From: ZC4RG30 sp046347045
GTDB lineage: Bacteria; Pseudomonadota; Gammaproteobacteria; Steroidobacterales; Steroidobacteraceae
Assembly: GCA_046347045.1 (NCBI GenBank)
Contig: JAXMGX010000010.1
Location: 1-64,000, forward strand
DNA: 64,000 bases
Direction: 5' to 3'
The translations under genes were made by a program, and so were the position numbers. Of this stretch, positions 47,548 to 58,948 are shown piece by piece; within the stretch, counting starts at the first letter, position 1, and each line of letters begins with the position of its first letter. The notes beneath the pieces were generated by a model, which searched no databases, was not told where the DNA came from, and worked only from the letters and a program-made list of their open reading frames with translations.

Positions 47548-48726
47548 TTAACTGCGCGGCGCCTGCTGCTGCTCCTGCACCATCACCTTCACGTCGCTCT
47601 GCGCCTGCAGCGCCGGATCGTCGGCGCCATCCCAGTTGGCGCCCTTGGGGATGCGGTTCTCAACGCGAGGTGCGGCGGCGATCAGCGCATCCTCGCTCTG
47701 GTCGGCGGAAGACACCGACACCACGAGGCCCCGCGGATCGCGGGTGATCTGCGCCACGCGCTGCCAGTCCACCGTGGACTTGCGGGCGGCAAGCTCGGCC
47801 TGGATGCGCTTGCTGAGCGTCTTCGACAGCAGCTTGGGCTGCGACTTGGACCAGTCGCGCTTGTCGTCCTCGAGCACGTCGAAGCCCTGCAGGTACAACC
47901 CGCCGTCGTGCCAGCCGAACACGAAGGGCTGGTTCACCACGGTGACCGTGGTGCCCGGATTCACCATTGCGAAGATCTTCTCGACGTCTTCGGGATAAAG
48001 CCGGATGCAGCCATGGCTGGAGCGCAGCCCCACGCCATAGGGCTTGTTGGTGCCATGGATGAGGTAGCTGGGCCAGCCCAGCGTGAACTTGTAGCGGCCC
48101 AGCGGATTGTCGGGACCGGCGGGCACGCGCGCGGGCAGGATTTCGCCGTTTTCCTTGTGTTCCTTGCGCACCGACGCGGGCGGAATCCACACCGGGTCCT
48201 TCTGCTTCGCAACGACCTTGGTGCTGCCTTCCGGCGTCTGCCAGCCCACGCGGCCGATGCCGATGGGGTGCGTGTACACGACCTGCTTCTCGCCGGGCTT
48301 GGCCGGCGGGAAATAGAACAGCCGCATCGCGGCGATGTTGATCACGATGCCCTGGCGCACGGAGTTGGGCAGCACGAACTGCGTGGGCAGCACGATTTCC
48401 TTGCCCGCGCCGGGCAGCCAGGGATCGATGCCGGGATTGGCACGCACGATCTCTTCATAGCCCAGGTTGAAGCGACGTGCGATGTCCGGCAGCGTGTCGT
48501 CCTTGCTGGTGACGGTGACCTGCACCTGGCCCACCACATCGTCGTGCGCGGCATCGATCTCGAAGCGATGCGTGTCGATGGACGGTGCGTACTGGGGCTT
48601 TGGCGGCTCCACCGGAACCGGCACGGGTGCGGGCGCCGGCTCTTCCTTCACTGGCGGAGACAGCAGCGAACAGGCGGCCAGCGCGAGCATCGCGCCTGCG
48701 GCGAGCAGCGGTCGTAACGTCTTCAT
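47548..48726 (-). CDS. Lipoprotein L,D-transpeptidase (YkuD) with LysM domain
   Basis: Periplasmic enzyme that forms 3-3 crosslinks in peptidoglycan or attaches proteins to it. The lipobox LAAC (Cys19) is followed by a Pro-rich spacer, a LysM-like module (about 68-115) and the YkuD domain with YLIHGTN (His224) and SSHGCIRL (catalytic Cys240). Domain order resembles YcfS/ErfK. The 392-residue length includes a C-terminal extension of about 120 residues after the domain. The ATG at 48726 starts the lipoprotein signal; longer frames lack one. Confidence 0.9.
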   Translation of the reverse strand: MKTLRPLLAAGAMLALAACSLLSPPVKEEPAPAPVPVPVEPPKPQYAPSIDTHRFEIDAAHDDVVGQVQVTVTSKDDTLPDIARRFNLGYEEIVRANPGIDPWLPGAGKEIVLPTQFVLPNSVRQGIVINIAAMRLFYFPPAKPGEKQVVYTHPIGIGRVGWQTPEGSTKVVAKQKDPVWIPPASVRKEHKENGEILPARVPAGPDNPLGRYKFTLGWPSYLIHGTNKPYGVGLRSSHGCIRLYPEDVEKIFAMVNPGTTVTVVNQPFVFGWHDGGLYLQGFDVLEDDKRDWSKSQPKLLSKTLSKRIQAELAARKSTVDWQRVAQITRDPRGLVVSVSSADQSEDALIAAAPRVENRIPKGANWDGADDPALQAQSDVKVMVQEQQQAPRS

Positions 48727-48754
48727 ATGCCGATTATGGCATCGGGAAGGGTTT

Positions 48755-49249
48755 TTACAGCAAGAGCGGCTGATCCGGCAGCTCGTTGTGCCCCGGCTGG
48801 CGGGGAGGAAAGTGCCGCTCCAGAAGCTGCGCCGCCCCGTCCAGGGCCGCGAGCGAGCCTTCCCGGAATCTTCCGGCGCGAAAATGCGTCTCCACCTGAC
48901 GACAGAGCGCATCCCACTCTGCTTGATCCACCCGCCGGGCGAGGCCCCTGTCGGCGACGATTTCCACCGCGTGCTCGGCATGCAGCACGTACACCAGCAC
49001 GCCATTGTTGTGCTCGGTGTCCCAGACGCGCAGCAGGCCGAAGACTTCCAGCGCGCGCTCGCGGGGCGTAAGCCCCGCGATGAGATCGCCCGGCTCAAGC
49101 GCATGCTCGACCACGAACCGCAGTTCGCCCGGATGGCGGACTTCGAGACCGGTGATGCGACGCTCGATTTCGTCCATCAGCGACTGCGGATAGTGACGCC
49201 GCGCCACCCACTGCGGCGTGAACAGGTGATGCAGCACGCGGCGCAGCAT
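48755..49249 (-). CDS. TPM-domain protein (second copy)
   Basis: 164-residue protein with a TPM fold: ITGLEVRHPGELRFVVEHAL and NNGVLVYVLHAEHAVEIVADRG are typical. It has no signal peptide and no Gly-rich tail, unlike its upstream neighbour. The start at 49249 overlaps the upstream stop in a TGATG, with GGGGAG 6 nt before; an ATG at 49255 is less likely. Function of the family (YgcG-like) is unresolved. Confidence 0.78.
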   Translation of the reverse strand: MLRRVLHHLFTPQWVARRHYPQSLMDEIERRITGLEVRHPGELRFVVEHALEPGDLIAGLTPRERALEVFGLLRVWDTEHNNGVLVYVLHAEHAVEIVADRGLARRVDQAEWDALCRQVETHFRAGRFREGSLAALDGAAQLLERHFPPRQPGHNELPDQPLLL

Positions 49250-50157
49250 CACCATCTCCCCGAGGCGCCGCCGCCACCGAAGCCGCCGCCACCGCCGCCA
49301 AACCCTCCACCACCGAAGCCTCCGCCTCCAAATCCGCCGCCGCGACCGAAGCCGCCGCCGAAACCGCCTCCGCCCCAACCTCCCCAGGGCGGACCACCGC
49401 GGCCTATGCCGCGGCCACTGCTGGCAAGGCCAGCAAACAGGCTGATGATCAGGGCAATCACGCCGGCACCGATGGCGAAACCCAGCACGCGCGACAGCAG
49501 CCACACCACCACGCCCGTGGCACCGCCGGTGGCCATGGCGCCCAGCGTGCGACCGAAAATGGCGCGCAGCACGGCGCCGAAGCCGAGCACGCCGATGAAC
49601 AGGAAGGGCAGCATGCCGGGCAGGCGATCGGCCGGAGCCTGCCAGTTGCGGTCCGGCGGCGGCAGCGCCTCGCCGTCGATGACGCGGATGATCTCGTCCA
49701 CGCCGGCATTCACGCCGCCGAAGATGTTGCCCTGGCGGAACAGCGGCGTAATGGTGTTGTTGATGATGCGACTGGACAACGCATCCGTGAGCGCCCCTTC
49801 GAGGCCATAGCCCACCTCGATGCGCATGGCGCGATCCTTCAGCGCCACCAGCAGCAACGCGCCGTCATCGGGCTTGGCGCGGCCGAGCTTCCAGGCGTCG
49901 ACGACACGGATGGAATACTGCTCGATGGCTTCGGGTTCGGTGGTCTGCACGATGAGCACGGCGAGCTGCGAGCCCTTGCGCTGCTCGAAGGCGGCGAGCT
50001 TCTGTTCCAGCTCCGACTGCTGCCCCGCCGTGAGCGTGCCGGTCAGGTCGGTGACGCGGGTCTCGAGCGGCGGAACGGGTTGCAGTGTCTGCGCTGCCAA
50101 AGGCAGCGCAACCACCAGCAGCAACGGCAACAGCAGGAGGCGCAGCCGCGCCATCAT
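49249..50157 (-). CDS. TPM-domain membrane protein, YgcG-like
   Basis: Signal peptide (about 1-22), a periplasmic TPM domain (about 30-165; VTDLTGTLTAGQQSELEQKL and RIEVGYGLEGALTD), two hydrophobic segments, and a long Gly/Phe tail of GGGF repeats. TPM proteins are paired with LemA in many bacteria, as here. The start is the ATG at 50157 just after the lemA stop. The Gly-rich tail is low complexity and probably disordered. Confidence 0.85.
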   Translation of the reverse strand: MMARLRLLLLPLLLVVALPLAAQTLQPVPPLETRVTDLTGTLTAGQQSELEQKLAAFEQRKGSQLAVLIVQTTEPEAIEQYSIRVVDAWKLGRAKPDDGALLLVALKDRAMRIEVGYGLEGALTDALSSRIINNTITPLFRQGNIFGGVNAGVDEIIRVIDGEALPPPDRNWQAPADRLPGMLPFLFIGVLGFGAVLRAIFGRTLGAMATGGATGVVVWLLSRVLGFAIGAGVIALIISLFAGLASSGRGIGRGGPPWGGWGGGGFGGGFGRGGGFGGGGFGGGGFGGGGGGFGGGGASGRW

Positions 50158-50165
50158 CGTGATGC

Positions 50166-50804
50166 CTAGCGCGCGGGCGCGGGCGCCGGCGCGGGTGCTG
50201 CAGCCGGAGCGGCAGGAGCGGCGCCGAAATCCACCGTCGGCGGACGGGAGATGGCGGCCTCGTTCTCGACGCTGAAGTTGGCCTTCACCTTGTGCTTGAA
50301 CAGCATGGCGGTGAGGTTGGTGGGGAACGAGCGCACCGTGCTGTTGTAGGCCTGCACCGACTCGATGTAGCGGTTACGCGCCACGGTGATGCGATTCTCC
50401 GTCCCTTCGAGCTGCGCCTGCAGTTCGCGGAAGTTCTGGTCGGACTTCAGTTCCGGATAGTTCTCGGACACCGCGATCAGGCTCTTCAGCGCGCCGGTGA
50501 GCGTGCCCTGTGCCTCCTGGAACTTCTTCATCGCGGCTTCGTCGTTGAGCATTTCGGGCGTGAGCTGGATGGTGCCCACCTTGGCGCGCGCCTCGGTGAC
50601 ACCCACCAGCACTTTTTCTTCCTGTGCGGCGTAGCCCTTCACGGTGGCGACCAGGTTGGGGATGAGGTCGGCACGACGCTGGTACTGGCTGAGCACTTCG
50701 GACCAGGCGGCCTTCACTCCTTCGTCCTGGGTCTGCAGCTTGTTGTAACCGCATCCGGACAGCAGCAGGGCGGCGCCCAGCATGGCGACTTTCAGTGCAC
50801 GCAT
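50166..50804 (-). CDS. lemA: LemA-family lipoprotein
   Basis: Signal with lipobox LSGC (Cys18) and GYNKLQTQDEGVKAAW, the LemA signature, then long helices and an Ala/Pro tail. LemA proteins are envelope proteins of uncertain function, often upstream of TPM-domain genes. AGGAG lies upstream of the ATG at 50804, giving 212 residues. It is followed by the TPM gene after 8 nt. Confidence 0.9.
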   Translation of the reverse strand: MRALKVAMLGAALLLSGCGYNKLQTQDEGVKAAWSEVLSQYQRRADLIPNLVATVKGYAAQEEKVLVGVTEARAKVGTIQLTPEMLNDEAAMKKFQEAQGTLTGALKSLIAVSENYPELKSDQNFRELQAQLEGTENRITVARNRYIESVQAYNSTVRSFPTNLTAMLFKHKVKANFSVENEAAISRPPTVDFGAAPAAPAAAPAPAPAPAR

Positions 50805-50910
50805 GACAACTCCTTGGAGACTCTTGGCGCGATATGCGGGTGCAGGGGCGCCCTTCAAGGCCCATTGTGTCATGGGAGCCGGCCGAGCGCTTCCCGGTCG
50901 CGGGAGGCTA

Positions 50911-51108
50911 TCAGTGCAGCGTGGCCCAGTTGAGGATCCTGATATCCTCGGCGGCCAGGTGGAAGTTGCGGGCGAGCAGCGCCCGCAGGTCCCGCAACTC
51001 GCGCTGCGGGCGCAGCGGACCATCCAGTTCAACCACGCCGCTGTACTCGCCACAGACCTGGGGCTCGGGCGTGTCGGCGACAAAATGGGCGTAGTAGCGT
51101 GTGATCAT
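50911..51108 (-). CDS. Hypothetical 65-residue protein
   Basis: Begins MITRYYAHFVADTPEPQ and ends VRILNWATLH-like (HLAAEDIRILNWATLH), a mixed alpha/beta composition without low complexity. Upstream of lemA on the same strand and divergent from greB. The Shine-Dalgarno is weak. The ordinary amino-acid composition supports a real gene, but I recognise no family. Confidence 0.5.
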   Translation of the reverse strand: MITRYYAHFVADTPEPQVCGEYSGVVELDGPLRPQRELRDLRALLARNFHLAAEDIRILNWATLH

Positions 51109-51198
51109 GCGAGGTGAGTCTCCGAGGTCGAGCCTAGTCCCGGCATCCGCCCGCGGCTGTGCGTGTGCGCACAGATACGCCGGTCCAGGGATTCACCG

Positions 51199-51696
51199 AT
51201 GAGCCGCTACCGCCCGCCCTCCCGGCCGGGGTCGAAATACATCACCCCCACCGGCCACGAACGCCTGCGCGCCGAACTGGAGCAGCTCTGGCGCGTGGAG
51301 CGCCCCCAGGTGACCGCCGCGGTCAGCGCGGCCGCCGCCCAGGGCGACCGCTCGGAAAACGCCGAATACACCTACGGCAAGAAGCGCCTGCGCGAGATCG
51401 ATTCGCGCGTGCGGTTCCTGCGCAACCGCCTCGACGGCATGACGGTGGTGGACCAGCCGCCCACCGATCGCAACCGGGTGTTCTTCGGAGCATGGGTGCA
51501 GATCGAGGACGAACAGGGCAATGAAGCCAGGCATCGCATCGTGGGACCGGATGAGTTCGATCGTGAGCCGGGCTACATCAGCATGGATGCCCCGCTGGCA
51601 CGTGCGCTGATGGGGAAATCACTCGACGCAGAAATCACGTTGAGCATTGGCGGGGTCGAGAAGAAATTCGTGATCGTTTCCATCGATTACGAATAG
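51199..51696 (+). CDS. greB: Transcript cleavage factor GreB
   Basis: Rescues backtracked RNA polymerase. The N-terminal coiled coil carries the acidic tip DRSENAEYTYGKKRLREID, followed by the FKBP-like domain. YGKKRLREID and the 165-residue length mark GreB rather than GreA. The ATG at 51199 gives MSRYRPPSRPGSKYITP, the usual GreB N-terminus; an in-frame ATG at 51163 is dismissed. Confidence 0.95.
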   Translation: MSRYRPPSRPGSKYITPTGHERLRAELEQLWRVERPQVTAAVSAAAAQGDRSENAEYTYGKKRLREIDSRVRFLRNRLDGMTVVDQPPTDRNRVFFGAWVQIEDEQGNEARHRIVGPDEFDREPGYISMDAPLARALMGKSLDAEITLSIGGVEKKFVIVSIDYE

Positions 51697-51795
51697 ATGT
51701 CGGCTGGGCGCGGGCGCGGCAAGACCCCTGCAGCGCGCCCACGCAGCCCGACGCACGCCCCCTGAAAATCGGCCTCTTGTGCGGAACCCCGGACG

Positions 51796-53220
51796 TCAGA
51801 TGACCCGGACGTTCTTGAACTGCCAGGGGTCGCTGAAATCCAGGTCTTCGGGAAACAGCCGTTCGCGGTCGGACAGGGGCGACCAGTCGGTGTACTCACC
51901 GTGCATCCTGCCGAGGTATGGCTTGCAGATCTCGAGGATGCGCTTGTGGTCGAGTTCGTCGGGCTCGAGCAGGCCACGGTCGGGATGCTCCATGGCCCAG
52001 ATGACGCCGGCGAGCACGGCCACGGTGACCTGCAGGCTGGTGGCATTGTTGTAGGGCGCGAGGCTGCGGGCTTCCTCGACGGTTAGCTGCGAGCCGTACC
52101 AGTAGGCGTTCTTCTTGTGGCCGGCCAGCAGCACGCCGAGTTCGTCCATGCCCGAGGTGATCTCGTCCATCAGGATGCGCTTGCGATCCTGCATCTGCCA
52201 GTTGCGGCCCGCCAGTTCGTGGATGGACATGACCGCCGAATCGCTGGGATGGTAGGCGTAGTGCGAGGTGGGCCGGTACTGCACTTCGCCGTGCTTGCGC
52301 ACGGTGTAGTAGTCGGCCAGCGAAATGGCCTCGCTGTGCGTGATGAGGAAACCATGGATGGAGCCGGCGCGCGGCGTCCAGGTGCGCACGCGCGTGGCGG
52401 CGCCGGGCTGACCCAGGTAGATGGCCGCGCCATTGCCGAAGTCATGCCGCTTGGCGTCGCGCGGGAAATTGCGCTCGTGCGTGCCCCAGCCCAGTTCCGC
52501 GGGCTGGCAGCCTTCGGAGACGAAGCCATCCACCGACCAGGTGTTGACGAATTCGTTCACCTCCTTGACCTTGGGCGACACCTGCGTGTCGCGCTCGGCC
52601 ACGTGGATGACACGCACGTTCAGCGCCTGGGCCAGTTCCGCCCATTCGTTGCGCGTGGCGGGCTCGGCCTTGTCCTTGTCCACGCCCAGATCGCGCTTGA
52701 GATTGAGCAGCGCCTCCTTCACGAAATGCGATACCAGGCCGGGGTTGGCGCCATGGGTGAGGATGGCGGTGGGATTCTTCGCCGTGAGGTCGGTGCGCAG
52801 AGCCAGCGCGTCTTCACGCAGCGCGTAATTGGTGCGCTTGCCCGGCGGCGTGGCCGGATCGGTGTAGCCGCCGGCCCAGGGCTCGATGCAGGTGTCGAGG
52901 TACATGGCGCCGCGTTCCCAGCAGAACTTGACCAGCGCGATGCTGGAGACATCCACCGACAGGTTGACGAGAAAGTCGCCGCGGCCGAGCAGGTTCTCGA
53001 GAACGCGCCGGTAGTTCTCGCGCACCAGCGGCTCCTTGATGAAGCGCACGCCCAGCTTCTCGGCCTCATCGCGGCCCGAATCCTCGGCGGTGACGATGAC
53101 CACGCGGTCGGGCCGAATGCCGATGTGACGCAGGATGAGCGGCAGTACACCCTGGCCGATGCTGCCAAAGCCCACCATGACCAGACGACCGGGGAACTCG
53201 ACGTAAACCTTGTGACTCAT
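51796..53220 (-). CDS. hss: Homospermidine synthase
   Basis: NAD-dependent enzyme that makes homospermidine from two putrescines (or putrescine plus spermidine). Nucleotide-binding motif VMVGFGSIGQG (about 15-25), then the LSVDVSSIALV and GANPGLVSHFVKEALL blocks typical of bacterial Hss. The 474-residue length is standard. It starts on a 4-bp overlap with the GST gene. speA, which starts the arginine route to putrescine, is about 1.5 kb away on the other strand. Confidence 0.93.
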   Translation of the reverse strand: MSHKVYVEFPGRLVMVGFGSIGQGVLPLILRHIGIRPDRVVIVTAEDSGRDEAEKLGVRFIKEPLVRENYRRVLENLLGRGDFLVNLSVDVSSIALVKFCWERGAMYLDTCIEPWAGGYTDPATPPGKRTNYALREDALALRTDLTAKNPTAILTHGANPGLVSHFVKEALLNLKRDLGVDKDKAEPATRNEWAELAQALNVRVIHVAERDTQVSPKVKEVNEFVNTWSVDGFVSEGCQPAELGWGTHERNFPRDAKRHDFGNGAAIYLGQPGAATRVRTWTPRAGSIHGFLITHSEAISLADYYTVRKHGEVQYRPTSHYAYHPSDSAVMSIHELAGRNWQMQDRKRILMDEITSGMDELGVLLAGHKKNAYWYGSQLTVEEARSLAPYNNATSLQVTVAVLAGVIWAMEHPDRGLLEPDELDHKRILEICKPYLGRMHGEYTDWSPLSDRERLFPEDLDFSDPWQFKNVRVI

Positions 53221-53870
53221 TTCGGATCCATGCTCTCCACGAAGGACGGTTTGAACAGCGACTCGACGCGGCGCAGCCAGCGCGCCGTCTGGGGGTAATG
53301 TACTTCAACGGGCAGGAAACGCGCTGACAGCTCCTGCGCCTCGGGACGCATTAACGCCCGATGCAGCAGGCGGATGCAAGGGTAGATGGCAAGGTCTGCC
53401 GCCGACACTGCGTCGCCCACGATCCACTCGCCCTTGCCCAGCCGGCCCTCGATGGTGCGGGCCTCGCTGGCCACGGTGTACATGGCGCGGGTGAGGGCCT
53501 CGCCCAGGCGGGGCGTGGCGGTCTGCAGTTCGCGAATGATGCGCATCAGGCCTTCCTCGGTGTAGGCCTGGAATTCGTTGATGACGCGCATGATCACGCC
53601 GCCCTCCTCTGCCGACTGGCCGAAGATGGGCGGCGACGGATACTTGCGGTCGAGGTAGTACAGCACCGCCAGCGACTCGAACACCACGTAGTCGCCGTCC
53701 TTCAGCACGGGCAGCCGGCCGCGCGGATTCATGGCCAACATGTGCGGCGCCTTGTGCGCCTGCAGATCGGTCTGCAGCGGGTGGCTGCGCCACGCCAGCC
53801 CCTTGAGCTCCAGCGTCAGCAGCACGCGCCAGCAGAACGGGCTGTTCGCGGACCAGTAGACGTCGATCAC
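53217..53870 (-). CDS. Glutathione S-transferase family protein
   Basis: 217 residues. N-terminal thioredoxin-like domain with SPFCWR (Cys13), the cis-Pro segment GRLPVLKDG and FESLAVLYYLD, then an all-helical C-terminal domain. The start is a GTG at 53870 with GAGGA upstream; the longer frame upstream is antisense to sseA. It overlaps hss by 4 bp and is probably co-expressed with it, but its substrate is unknown. Confidence 0.85.
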   Translation of the reverse strand: MIDVYWSANSPFCWRVLLTLELKGLAWRSHPLQTDLQAHKAPHMLAMNPRGRLPVLKDGDYVVFESLAVLYYLDRKYPSPPIFGQSAEEGGVIMRVINEFQAYTEEGLMRIIRELQTATPRLGEALTRAMYTVASEARTIEGRLGKGEWIVGDAVSAADLAIYPCIRLLHRALMRPEAQELSARFLPVEVHYPQTARWLRRVESLFKPSFVESMDPK

Positions 53871-53922
53871 TGCATTCCTCGTCTGGATTGCCGGCCGGAA
53901 TTGTAGCGGCGATGATGCGCAC

Positions 53923-54780
53923 ATGGCAGGAAGCACCGTTTCCACACCGCTGATCGAGGCCGGGGAATTGCTGCGGCTGGCGCCCGCGCAGGATCTGTGC
54001 ATCCTCGACTGCCGGCACGAGCTGTCGAAGCCGCAGTGGGGCGCCGAAGCCTACGCGCAAGGCCACATTCCGGGCGCCGTGTTCGCATCGCTGGACCGCG
54101 ATCTTTCGGCGCCCATCCGGCCGGGCACGGGCCGGCACCCGTTGCCCACTCCCGCCGATTTCTCCGCCACGCTGGGGCGCTGGGGAATCAGTGCGACAAC
54201 GCGGGTGATCGCCTATGACCAGGGCCCGGGCGCCTGGGCCGCGCGACTGTGGTGGATGCTGCGCGCCGTGGGCCATGGCGCGGTGCAGGTGCTGAACGGC
54301 GGCCTGCCGGCGTGGACGGCGGCGGGCGGCAGCCTTGCCACCGCCGTACCGCAACCCGCATCCACCCGCGTGCCGGTGCGGGAATTCGCCGGCGTCGTCA
54401 CCACGGCCGAAGTCGAAAAGCTGCTCGGCGCAGGCGCCATCACGCTGGTGGATGCGCGCGGCGCCGACCGCTTTGCCGGCCAGAACGAAACGGTGGACCC
54501 GGTGGCCGGTCACGTGCCTGGCGCCATCAATCATCCCTTCGGCGGCAACCTCGATGCCGCGCAGCGATTCATGCCGCCGGGCGAACTGGCGCGGCGCTGG
54601 CAGAAGGAAATCGAGCTCGCCGCCACGCGCCCGCTGGTCGCCATGTGCGGTTCCGGCGTGACGGCCTGTCACAATCTGCTGGCGCTGGAACTCGCGGGTC
54701 ACCGCGGCGCGCGCCTGTATGCCGGCAGCTACAGCGAATGGATTGCCGATCCGGCGCGGCCGGTGGCCACAGGAGCCTGA
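53923..54780 (+). CDS. sseA: 3-mercaptopyruvate/thiosulfate sulfurtransferase
   Basis: Tandem rhodanese of 285 residues. The C-terminal active loop is CGSGVTA (Cys242), the sequence associated with 3-mercaptopyruvate sulfurtransferases rather than the CRKGVT of rhodanese proper. The N-terminal rhodanese domain lacks the catalytic Cys, as usual. Divergent from the GST gene and 1 nt upstream of speA. Confidence 0.92.
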   Translation: MAGSTVSTPLIEAGELLRLAPAQDLCILDCRHELSKPQWGAEAYAQGHIPGAVFASLDRDLSAPIRPGTGRHPLPTPADFSATLGRWGISATTRVIAYDQGPGAWAARLWWMLRAVGHGAVQVLNGGLPAWTAAGGSLATAVPQPASTRVPVREFAGVVTTAEVEKLLGAGAITLVDARGADRFAGQNETVDPVAGHVPGAINHPFGGNLDAAQRFMPPGELARRWQKEIELAATRPLVAMCGSGVTACHNLLALELAGHRGARLYAGSYSEWIADPARPVATGA

Positions 54781-54781
54781 C

Positions 54782-56734
<1,953 letters not shown>

Positions 56735-56792
56735 CGGAACCTGACCTGGCGGAACCTCGCCCATGATCGCCCGCGCGCGCCACGCCCGCGCG

Positions 56793-58883
56793 CTACCACA
56801 TGTCTTTCAGCTTGCTCGTGGCGTCGATGGTCAGGGGTTCTTCGGCCTTCTTCAGCCGCGAATCGTTGACGTGCGAGCCGGTGTAGCCCGACTGTTCGAA
56901 ACACTTCAGCACCTTCTCGGTGATGAAGCGGCTGCGGCCGCCGTACACATGTCCGTCGCCGCGCGGCGCCTGCTGCGTGATCGGGAACCGCAGCGGCTGC
57001 AGCAGCACCAGCTCGTTGCGCGCGCGGGTCATCGCCACGTACAGCAGCCGGCGCTCCTCGTCGATCATCTCGGTCTTGCCGGTGGCGAATTCATTGGGAA
57101 AGCTGCCATCCACGACATTGAGCACGTACACGGTGTCCCATTCCATGCCCTTGGCCGAGTGGATGGTGGACAGCACCAGGTAGTCCTCGTCCTGGTGCGA
57201 TTTGCCCGAGAGATCGCCCGCGGCATTGGGCGGATCGAGCGTGAGCTCGGTGAGGAAGCGCTCGCGCGAGGGAAACTGCTGCGAGAGCTGCTCGAGCTGG
57301 TCGAGGTCGCCGATGCGCGTGTGGAAATGCTCGAAGATGCGCTCGAGGTGCGGCTGGTACCACTCGCGCACCAGCCTGATCTGGCCGGGCCAGGGTCTGC
57401 CCGGCTCGCAGAGCTTTTCCATGAGTTCGGCCAGACGGGCGTAGTCGCGTTCGCTCTGCGCATTGACCTTGATGCCGCGCATCGCCTTGACCGAGCCACC
57501 GGCCTCGGCCAGCGCATCCAGCGTCCAGCGCGCATTCACCGGGCCCATGCCGGGCAGCAGCTGCAGCGCGCGGAATGCGGCGAGCTGGTTGCGCGGATTG
57601 TCGGCCCACCGCAGCACGGCGATCATGTCCTTCACGTGCGCGGCTTCGAGGAACTTCAGCCCGCCGTACTTCACGAAGGGGATCTTGCGGCGCGCGAGCT
57701 CGACCTCGAGCAGGTCGCTGTGGCTGGCGGTGCGGAACAGCACGGCCTGGCGGCGCAGCGCGGTGCCGGCCTCGCGCCGCTGCAGCACCTGCTGGGCCAC
57801 GTATTCGGCCTGGGATTCCAGATCGTCGACGCTGACGTAACGCGGCAGCGAACCCGGGCCGCGCACCGCGAGCAGGTGCTTGCGATACTGGCGCGGCGCC
57901 TCGGCCATCAGCGCGTTGGAGGCGTCGAGCACCGCCTGCGTCGAGCGGTAGTTCTGCCCCAGCGGAATGACCTCGGCATTGGGCGTGTAGCGCTGCGGGA
58001 AACCGAGGATGTTCTCGACGGCGGCGGCGCGGAAGGAATAGATGGCCTGCGCATCGTCGCCCACCACCGTGAGCCCCATGCCATCGGGCTTCATCGCATC
58101 GAGGATGCGGGCCTGCAACGCATTCGTGTCCTGGTATTCATCCACCAGGATGTGGTCCCAGTGCGAACCCACATGCTGCGCCAGCTTCGGCTCGGAGACC
58201 AGCACCTGCCAGTACAGCAGCAGGTCGTCGTAATCGAGCAGACCCAGCTTCTGCTTGCGCTCCACATAGGTGCGGTACAGCTTTGCCAGCTCCTGTTCCC
58301 ACTGCTGGCACCAGGGAAACTGCGCCTGCAGCGAGTCGGCCAGCGACTTCTGCGTGTTCACGCGATAGGAGTAGATGGCCAGACAGGTGTCCTTGCGGGG
58401 GAAACGCTGTTCCTTGCCGGCCAGCCCCTGTTCGGCGCGAATCTGGTCGAGCAGGTCGGCGGCATCGCTGCGGTCGATCACGGTGAAATGCGGATCGAGG
58501 CCGAGCTGCGGCGCGTAGTGCCGCAGCAGCCGGTTGCCCAGCGAATGGAAGGTGCCGGTCCAGGTGAGCTTCTGCGCGATGCCCTGCGACTTGCCGCCCA
58601 GTGTGTCGTCCAGCGCCTGGCGCAGGATCTCGATGGCGCGGCGGCGCATTTCCACCGCCGCGCGACGCGTGAAGGTGAGCAGCATGATGCGCGAGGGATC
58701 GACGCCGTTCAGCACCAGATGCGCGACGCGGTACGCCAGCGTGTTGGTCTTGCCGGTGCCCGCGCCGGCGATGACCAGCAGCGGCCCGGCGCGCAGCGGC
58801 GCGTCGGGAACGGTCTCGCCATAGCCCGCGGCCTTGCGCTGCGAGTTGTTCAGGGATTCCAGGTGGACTGCCGGACTCGACAT
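56793..58883 (-). CDS. UvrD/Rep-family DNA helicase
   Basis: Superfamily 1 helicase (696 residues). Walker A GAGTGKT (40-46), DEYQDTN (motif II), GDDAQAIYSFRAA (III), QNYRSTQ (IV), then STIHSAKGMEWDTVYV (V) and YVAMTRARNELVL (VI). The size is near Rep/UvrD, but the family cannot be narrowed: it could be a UvrD-like repair helicase or a Rep homologue. The ATG at 58883 is divergent from the Nudix gene. Confidence 0.93.
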   Translation of the reverse strand: MSSPAVHLESLNNSQRKAAGYGETVPDAPLRAGPLLVIAGAGTGKTNTLAYRVAHLVLNGVDPSRIMLLTFTRRAAVEMRRRAIEILRQALDDTLGGKSQGIAQKLTWTGTFHSLGNRLLRHYAPQLGLDPHFTVIDRSDAADLLDQIRAEQGLAGKEQRFPRKDTCLAIYSYRVNTQKSLADSLQAQFPWCQQWEQELAKLYRTYVERKQKLGLLDYDDLLLYWQVLVSEPKLAQHVGSHWDHILVDEYQDTNALQARILDAMKPDGMGLTVVGDDAQAIYSFRAAAVENILGFPQRYTPNAEVIPLGQNYRSTQAVLDASNALMAEAPRQYRKHLLAVRGPGSLPRYVSVDDLESQAEYVAQQVLQRREAGTALRRQAVLFRTASHSDLLEVELARRKIPFVKYGGLKFLEAAHVKDMIAVLRWADNPRNQLAAFRALQLLPGMGPVNARWTLDALAEAGGSVKAMRGIKVNAQSERDYARLAELMEKLCEPGRPWPGQIRLVREWYQPHLERIFEHFHTRIGDLDQLEQLSQQFPSRERFLTELTLDPPNAAGDLSGKSHQDEDYLVLSTIHSAKGMEWDTVYVLNVVDGSFPNEFATGKTEMIDEERRLLYVAMTRARNELVLLQPLRFPITQQAPRGDGHVYGGRSRFITEKVLKCFEQSGYTGSHVNDSRLKKAEEPLTIDATSKLKDMW

Positions 58884-58948
58884 AAGGCGGGACTATAGCC
58901 AATGTGGGCGCCTGCCGCGCCCCGCGCGCCCACCCGCAGGATGAATTT

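Noticed and set aside
45733..48717. 994-codon + strand frame opposite the sheath and L,D-transpeptidase genes
   Set aside because: Shadow of coding DNA on the other strand; composition is Arg/His/Ala-rich and no motif is seen.
48467..49810. Proline-rich + strand frame (PPPPKPPPP)
   Set aside because: It is the reverse of the GGGF tail repeats of the TPM gene.
51697..51795. Terminator between greB and hss
   Set aside because: GC-rich partial complements are present but the stem is broken and no T run follows, so I do not annotate it.
56763..58898. 711-codon + strand frame opposite the helicase
   Set aside because: Mirror of the UvrD-family helicase, whose motifs I to VI are all intact.
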